Source: Flavobacteriales bacterium
GTDB lineage: Bacteria > Bacteroidota > Bacteroidia > CAIKAF01
Length of the DNA: 64,000 bases
Assembly: GCA_018401695.1 (NCBI GenBank)
Contig: JAGYKD010000001.1
Coordinates: 189,651-253,650, forward strand
Reading direction: 5' to 3'
A program made the position numbers and the translations under genes. The notes beneath the pieces were generated by a model, which was given only the letters and a program-made list of their open reading frames with translations, made no database searches and was not told the DNA's origin. Shown piece after piece: positions 60,867 to 64,000 of this stretch. Each line of letters starts with the position of its first letter. Position 1 is the stretch's first letter.

Positions 60867-61886
60867 ATGGAAAGGCAGGCATCCGTATCTACTAAAAACA
60901 ACCCCACCGAAGAAGTATTGGCAGGTCAACAAGTAATTGAAGAACCCATTTTGGTTGAAAACCCCAACCGCTTTGTGCTTTTTCCCATAGAACACCAAGA
61001 TATTTGGCAGTTGTATAAAACACAGCAAGCCGCCTTTTGGCGAGCCGAAGAAGTTGACCTTGCCCAAGACAAGGGCGATTGGCAAAACCTAAACGACGAC
61101 GAAAGGCATTTTATTAAGCATGTCCTAGCCTTCTTTGCCGCGTCCGACGGTATTGTAAACGAAAATCTAGCCGAAAACTTCGTGCGGGAAGTCCAGTACA
61201 CCGAAGCCAAAATGTTCTATGGCTTTCAAATCATGATGGAGAACATCCATTCAGAAATGTACTCCCTGCTTATCGACACCTACATAAGCAATCCCAAAGA
61301 GAAAAAAAGTTTGTTTAGGGCCATTGAAACCATGGACTGCGTTAAAAAGAAAGCAGAATGGGCCCTGCGCTGGATTGACTCCCCCCGCTTTACCGAACGC
61401 TTGGTAGCCTTTGCCGCCGTAGAAGGTATTTTCTTTTCCGGAAGCTTTTGTGCCATTTTTTGGCTCAAACAAAAAGGATTGATGCCCGGTCTAGCCACCT
61501 CCAACGAGTTCATTTCACGGGACGAAGGACTCCATTGCGAATTTGCTTGCCACCTCTACACCAAGCATGTGGTCAACAAACTACCCGAAAGTCGTATCCA
61601 CGAAATCATTCGCGATGCCGTTGAAATAGAAAAAGAGTTCATTACCGAAAGCCTTCCCGTACGCCTCATCGGTATGAATGCCGATTTAATGAAACAATAC
61701 ATCGAATTTGTAGCCGACCACTGGTTGTCCGTATTGGGTGTTTCTAAAATCTATAACTCTCCCAATCCTTTCAGCTTTATGGACTTTATTTCGCTGCAAG
61801 GAAAAACCAATTTCTTTGAGAAAAGGGTAAGCGAATACAAAAAAGCAGATGCTTCTGAAGGTTTTAGCCTAGATGAAGATTTTTAA
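60867..61886 (+). CDS. nrdB: Ribonucleotide reductase small (beta) subunit
   Basis: 339-residue class I beta subunit with the diiron/tyrosyl radical site. Predicted ligands are D94, E125 and H128 with radical Y132 ([10 protein letters not shown], four residues after the His, as in E. coli). The second half supplies Glu in VEGIFFSG and EGLHCEF with its His. The C-terminal DEDF tail docks on the alpha subunit. ATG at 60867 follows a long AT-rich leader. nrdA follows after 37 bases. Confidence 0.95.
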   Translation: MERQASVSTKNNPTEEVLAGQQVIEEPILVENPNRFVLFPIEHQDIWQLYKTQQAAFWRAEEVDLAQDKGDWQNLNDDERHFIKHVLAFFAASDGIVNENLAENFVREVQYTEAKMFYGFQIMMENIHSEMYSLLIDTYISNPKEKKSLFRAIETMDCVKKKAEWALRWIDSPRFTERLVAFAAVEGIFFSGSFCAIFWLKQKGLMPGLATSNEFISRDEGLHCEFACHLYTKHVVNKLPESRIHEIIRDAVEIEKEFITESLPVRLIGMNADLMKQYIEFVADHWLSVLGVSKIYNSPNPFSFMDFISLQGKTNFFEKRVSEYKKADASEGFSLDEDF

Positions 61887-61923
61887 TCCCCCCATTGTTT
61901 GTCCTATTTAATTGTTGAGCCAA

Positions 61924-64000
61924 ATGCAAGAAGAAAAAGAAATGTATGTCATCAAAAGAGATGGCAGAAAAGAAGCGGTAAAATTCGATAAGATTACAGC
62001 GCGCATCAATAAACTGTGCTACAATCTAAATACACAATACGTCGATGCGGTAAAGGTGGCCATGAAAGTAATTAACGGCATGTACCCCGGCATCTCCACT
62101 TCGGCACTAGACAACCTGGCCGCTCAAGAAGCCGCAGCCATGTCTATTGTGCACCCCGACTATGCTTTGCTCGCCTCCAGAATCGCCGTATCTAACCTCC
62201 ACAAGGACACCGAAAAGTCCTTTAGCAAAACCATAGACGCGCTGTACCACTACAAAGACCCCAAAACCGGTGAGCATGCCTCGCTCATAGCTCAAGACGT
62301 TTGGGAAGTCATTATGACCAATGCCGAATTGCTCGACTCAACCCTTATTTACGACAGAGATTACAACTTTGACTTTTTCGGATTTAAAACCCTCGAAAAG
62401 TCTTATCTGCTGAAAATGAAAGGGAAAGTAGCCGAACGCCCACAACAACTTTATATGAGGGTGGCTATTGGCATACACCTCAATGATTTAGAGGCCGCCA
62501 TAGAAACCTACCACGCCCTTTCCGAAGGATGGTTCACCCACGCTACTCCTACCCTATTCAATGCCGGAACACCCAAACCCCAAATGTCGAGCTGCTTCCT
62601 CCTCCAAATACGCGAAGACAGCATCGACGGTATTTACGATACCATAAAACAAACCGCAAAAATCTCCCAGTCCGCCGGTGGAATTGGACTGGCCATTCAT
62701 AAAATCCGCGCCAAAGGCTCCTACATCAAAGGTACCAACGGCACCTCCAATGGCATTGTGCCCATGCTTCGGGTCTTTAACGACACCGCACGCTATGTAG
62801 ACCAAGGCGGCGGTAAGCGCAAAGGCTCCTTTGCGGTTTACCTGGAACCCTGGCACGACGATATCATGGACTTTTTAGATCTCAAGAAGAATACAGGTCA
62901 AGAAGAATTGCGCACCCGCGACCTGTTCCTAGCTCTTTGGGTTCCGGATTTGTTCATGGAAAAAGTAGAAAAAGACGAGGACTGGCACCTGTTCTGCCCA
63001 AACGAAGCTCCGGGACTCAACGAATGCCATAGCGAAGCCTTTGACCAACTGTATCAAAAGTATGTAGACGAAAATAAGTTCCGCCGTAAGGTAAAAGCCA
63101 GAGAACTCTGGGGCAGAATCATCGAAGCTCAAATCGAAACCGGAACCCCCTACATGCTCTTTAAAGATGCCGCAAACAACAAAAGCAACCAGAAAAACCT
63201 CGGCACCATACAAAGCTCCAACCTTTGTACAGAAATTATTGAATATACCGCACCCGACGAAGTGGCCGTTTGCAACCTAGCCTCCATTGCACTGCCAAAA
63301 TTCGTGCGTGAAGACGGTAGCTTCGACTTTGACCACCTCTTTAAGGTAACCTACATGGCTACCCGAAACCTAAACCGGGTCATCGATCGCAACTTTTACC
63401 CGGTAAAAGAAGCAAGAAATTCAAATCTCCGACACCGACCCATTGGTTTAGGTGTGCAAGGCTTGGCCGACACTTTCGTAATGATGCGGCATCCCTTCGA
63501 TTCGGAAGAAGCAAAACAGCTGAATAGAGACATTTTTGAAACCATTTATTTTGCTGCCTTGTGCTGCTCCAAAGATTTGGCAAAAACAGACGGACCTTAC
63601 GAATCTTTCCAAGGTTCGCCCGCAAGCCAAGGCAAGCTGCAATTTGACCTTTGGGGAGTAAGCCCTAGCAACCGTTGGGAGTGGGATGTGCTTAAAGAAG
63701 AAATTCAAAACTACGGCCTGAGAAACTCCCTTTTGGTGGCCCCTATGCCCACCGCTTCCACCGCACAAATACTCGGCAACAACGAATGCTTTGAACCTTT
63801 CACCTCAAACATGTACATGCGCCGCGTGCTCTCTGGTGAATTCCCCGTGGTTAACAAACACTTGCTACGTGACTTGGTAAAACTTGGGCTGTGGAACAAC
63901 GACATGAAAAACAAAATCATGCACTACAACGGCTCCATTCAGGAAATGGATGAAATTCCACAAAACATCAAAGACCTCTACAAAACAGTCTGGGAAATCA
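61924..64000 (+). CDS. nrdA: Ribonucleotide reductase large (alpha) subunit (3' end beyond window)
   Basis: The 692 visible residues run off the right edge; family length is about 790. The N-terminus ([18 protein letters not shown]) is an ATP-cone-like allosteric domain. The active-site region has [34 protein letters not shown] and NLCTEI with the catalytic Cys. Later comes [15 protein letters not shown]. Reduces ribonucleotides for DNA synthesis with NrdB. The missing C-terminus should hold the thioredoxin-reducible cysteine pair. Confidence 0.95.
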   Translation, partial: MQEEKEMYVIKRDGRKEAVKFDKITARINKLCYNLNTQYVDAVKVAMKVINGMYPGISTSALDNLAAQEAAAMSIVHPDYALLASRIAVSNLHKDTEKSFSKTIDALYHYKDPKTGEHASLIAQDVWEVIMTNAELLDSTLIYDRDYNFDFFGFKTLEKSYLLKMKGKVAERPQQLYMRVAIGIHLNDLEAAIETYHALSEGWFTHATPTLFNAGTPKPQMSSCFLLQIREDSIDGIYDTIKQTAKISQSAGGIGLAIHKIRAKGSYIKGTNGTSNGIVPMLRVFNDTARYVDQGGGKRKGSFAVYLEPWHDDIMDFLDLKKNTGQEELRTRDLFLALWVPDLFMEKVEKDEDWHLFCPNEAPGLNECHSEAFDQLYQKYVDENKFRRKVKARELWGRIIEAQIETGTPYMLFKDAANNKSNQKNLGTIQSSNLCTEIIEYTAPDEVAVCNLASIALPKFVREDGSFDFDHLFKVTYMATRNLNRVIDRNFYPVKEARNSNLRHRPIGLGVQGLADTFVMMRHPFDSEEAKQLNRDIFETIYFAALCCSKDLAKTDGPYESFQGSPASQGKLQFDLWGVSPSNRWEWDVLKEEIQNYGLRNSLLVAPMPTASTAQILGNNECFEPFTSNMYMRRVLSGEFPVVNKHLLRDLVKLGLWNNDMKNKIMHYNGSIQEMDEIPQNIKDLYKTVWEI

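Noticed and set aside
60727-60936. Small frame before nrdB
   Set aside because: No conserved features; it overlaps the real start of nrdB in another frame.
1-64000. CRISPR array or phage/IS elements
   Set aside because: No regularly spaced direct repeats, cas genes, transposase or integrase were found; the repeats are dispersed and singly placed.

Overview
The window looks like chromosomal DNA of a Bacteroidota bacterium, probably flavobacteria-like. The evidence is a ssb-gldE-gldD gliding cluster, a TonB-dependent receptor, secreted proteins with C-terminal sorting-like tails, Bacteroidota-typical families (DUF2797, DUF2805, DUF3109, DksA-like), and many promoter boxes of the form TAnnTTTG. 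No phage, insertion sequence, CRISPR array or rRNA operon was seen. Most genes are housekeeping and are packed into short operons with 1-16 base overlaps.

Layout. 1-6.1 kb: queG (cut by the window edge), ruvB, a cytochrome oxidase subunit III, a TPR protein, a three-gene DUF2797 operon and an OmpA-like lipoprotein. 6.2-14.8 kb: a beta-helix secreted protein, a steroid-reductase-like/SDR pair, ybjQ, murF, queA and two exported proteins. 14.9-19.0 kb: ferredoxin, ferredoxin reductase and acyl desaturase, a DUF2805 protein and an RNA helicase. 19.4-26.2 kb: a TM2 lipoprotein, DUF2752, tRNA-Leu(UAG), tig-clpP-clpX, rlmB and an RsmF-type methylase. 26.4-35.7 kb: a secreted protein, a fused gldE-gldD, ssb, a glycine-rich secreted protein, lspA, a DksA-like gene, ileS and ridA. 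35.9-42.6 kb: a four-gene operon encoding an exported endonuclease I, a lipoprotein, a TonB receptor and a lamin-tail-domain protein. 43-52.4 kb: polyprenyl synthase, an rsmB-hflX-cytochrome operon, exbB-exbD-tonB, glutamate dehydrogenase and a PhoR/PhoB-like pair. 52.6-64 kb: a very acidic small protein, a LuxE-like enzyme, nadD, a glycosyltransferase, pyrC, bacilliredoxin, trpS, DUF3109 and nrdB-nrdA (cut by the edge).

The most unusual signal is a family of nine dispersed, GC-rich, strongly folded intergenic elements of about 142-180 bp. They share conserved end modules (5' GGGCCCT-like, 3' GGGCTWTCCGTNCCGGTCCC-like). Their stems are variable but stay complementary, and the outermost closing pairs change together from copy to copy. 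All nine point the same way as an adjacent gene, and six lie directly 3' of one. Two copies are nearly identical and differ by a compensatory base change in a stem. Other items worth a second look are the in-frame gldE-gldD fusion, a compact desaturase electron-transfer operon, a likely extracellular DNA-use operon, and promoter boxes so close to start codons that leaderless mRNAs are likely.
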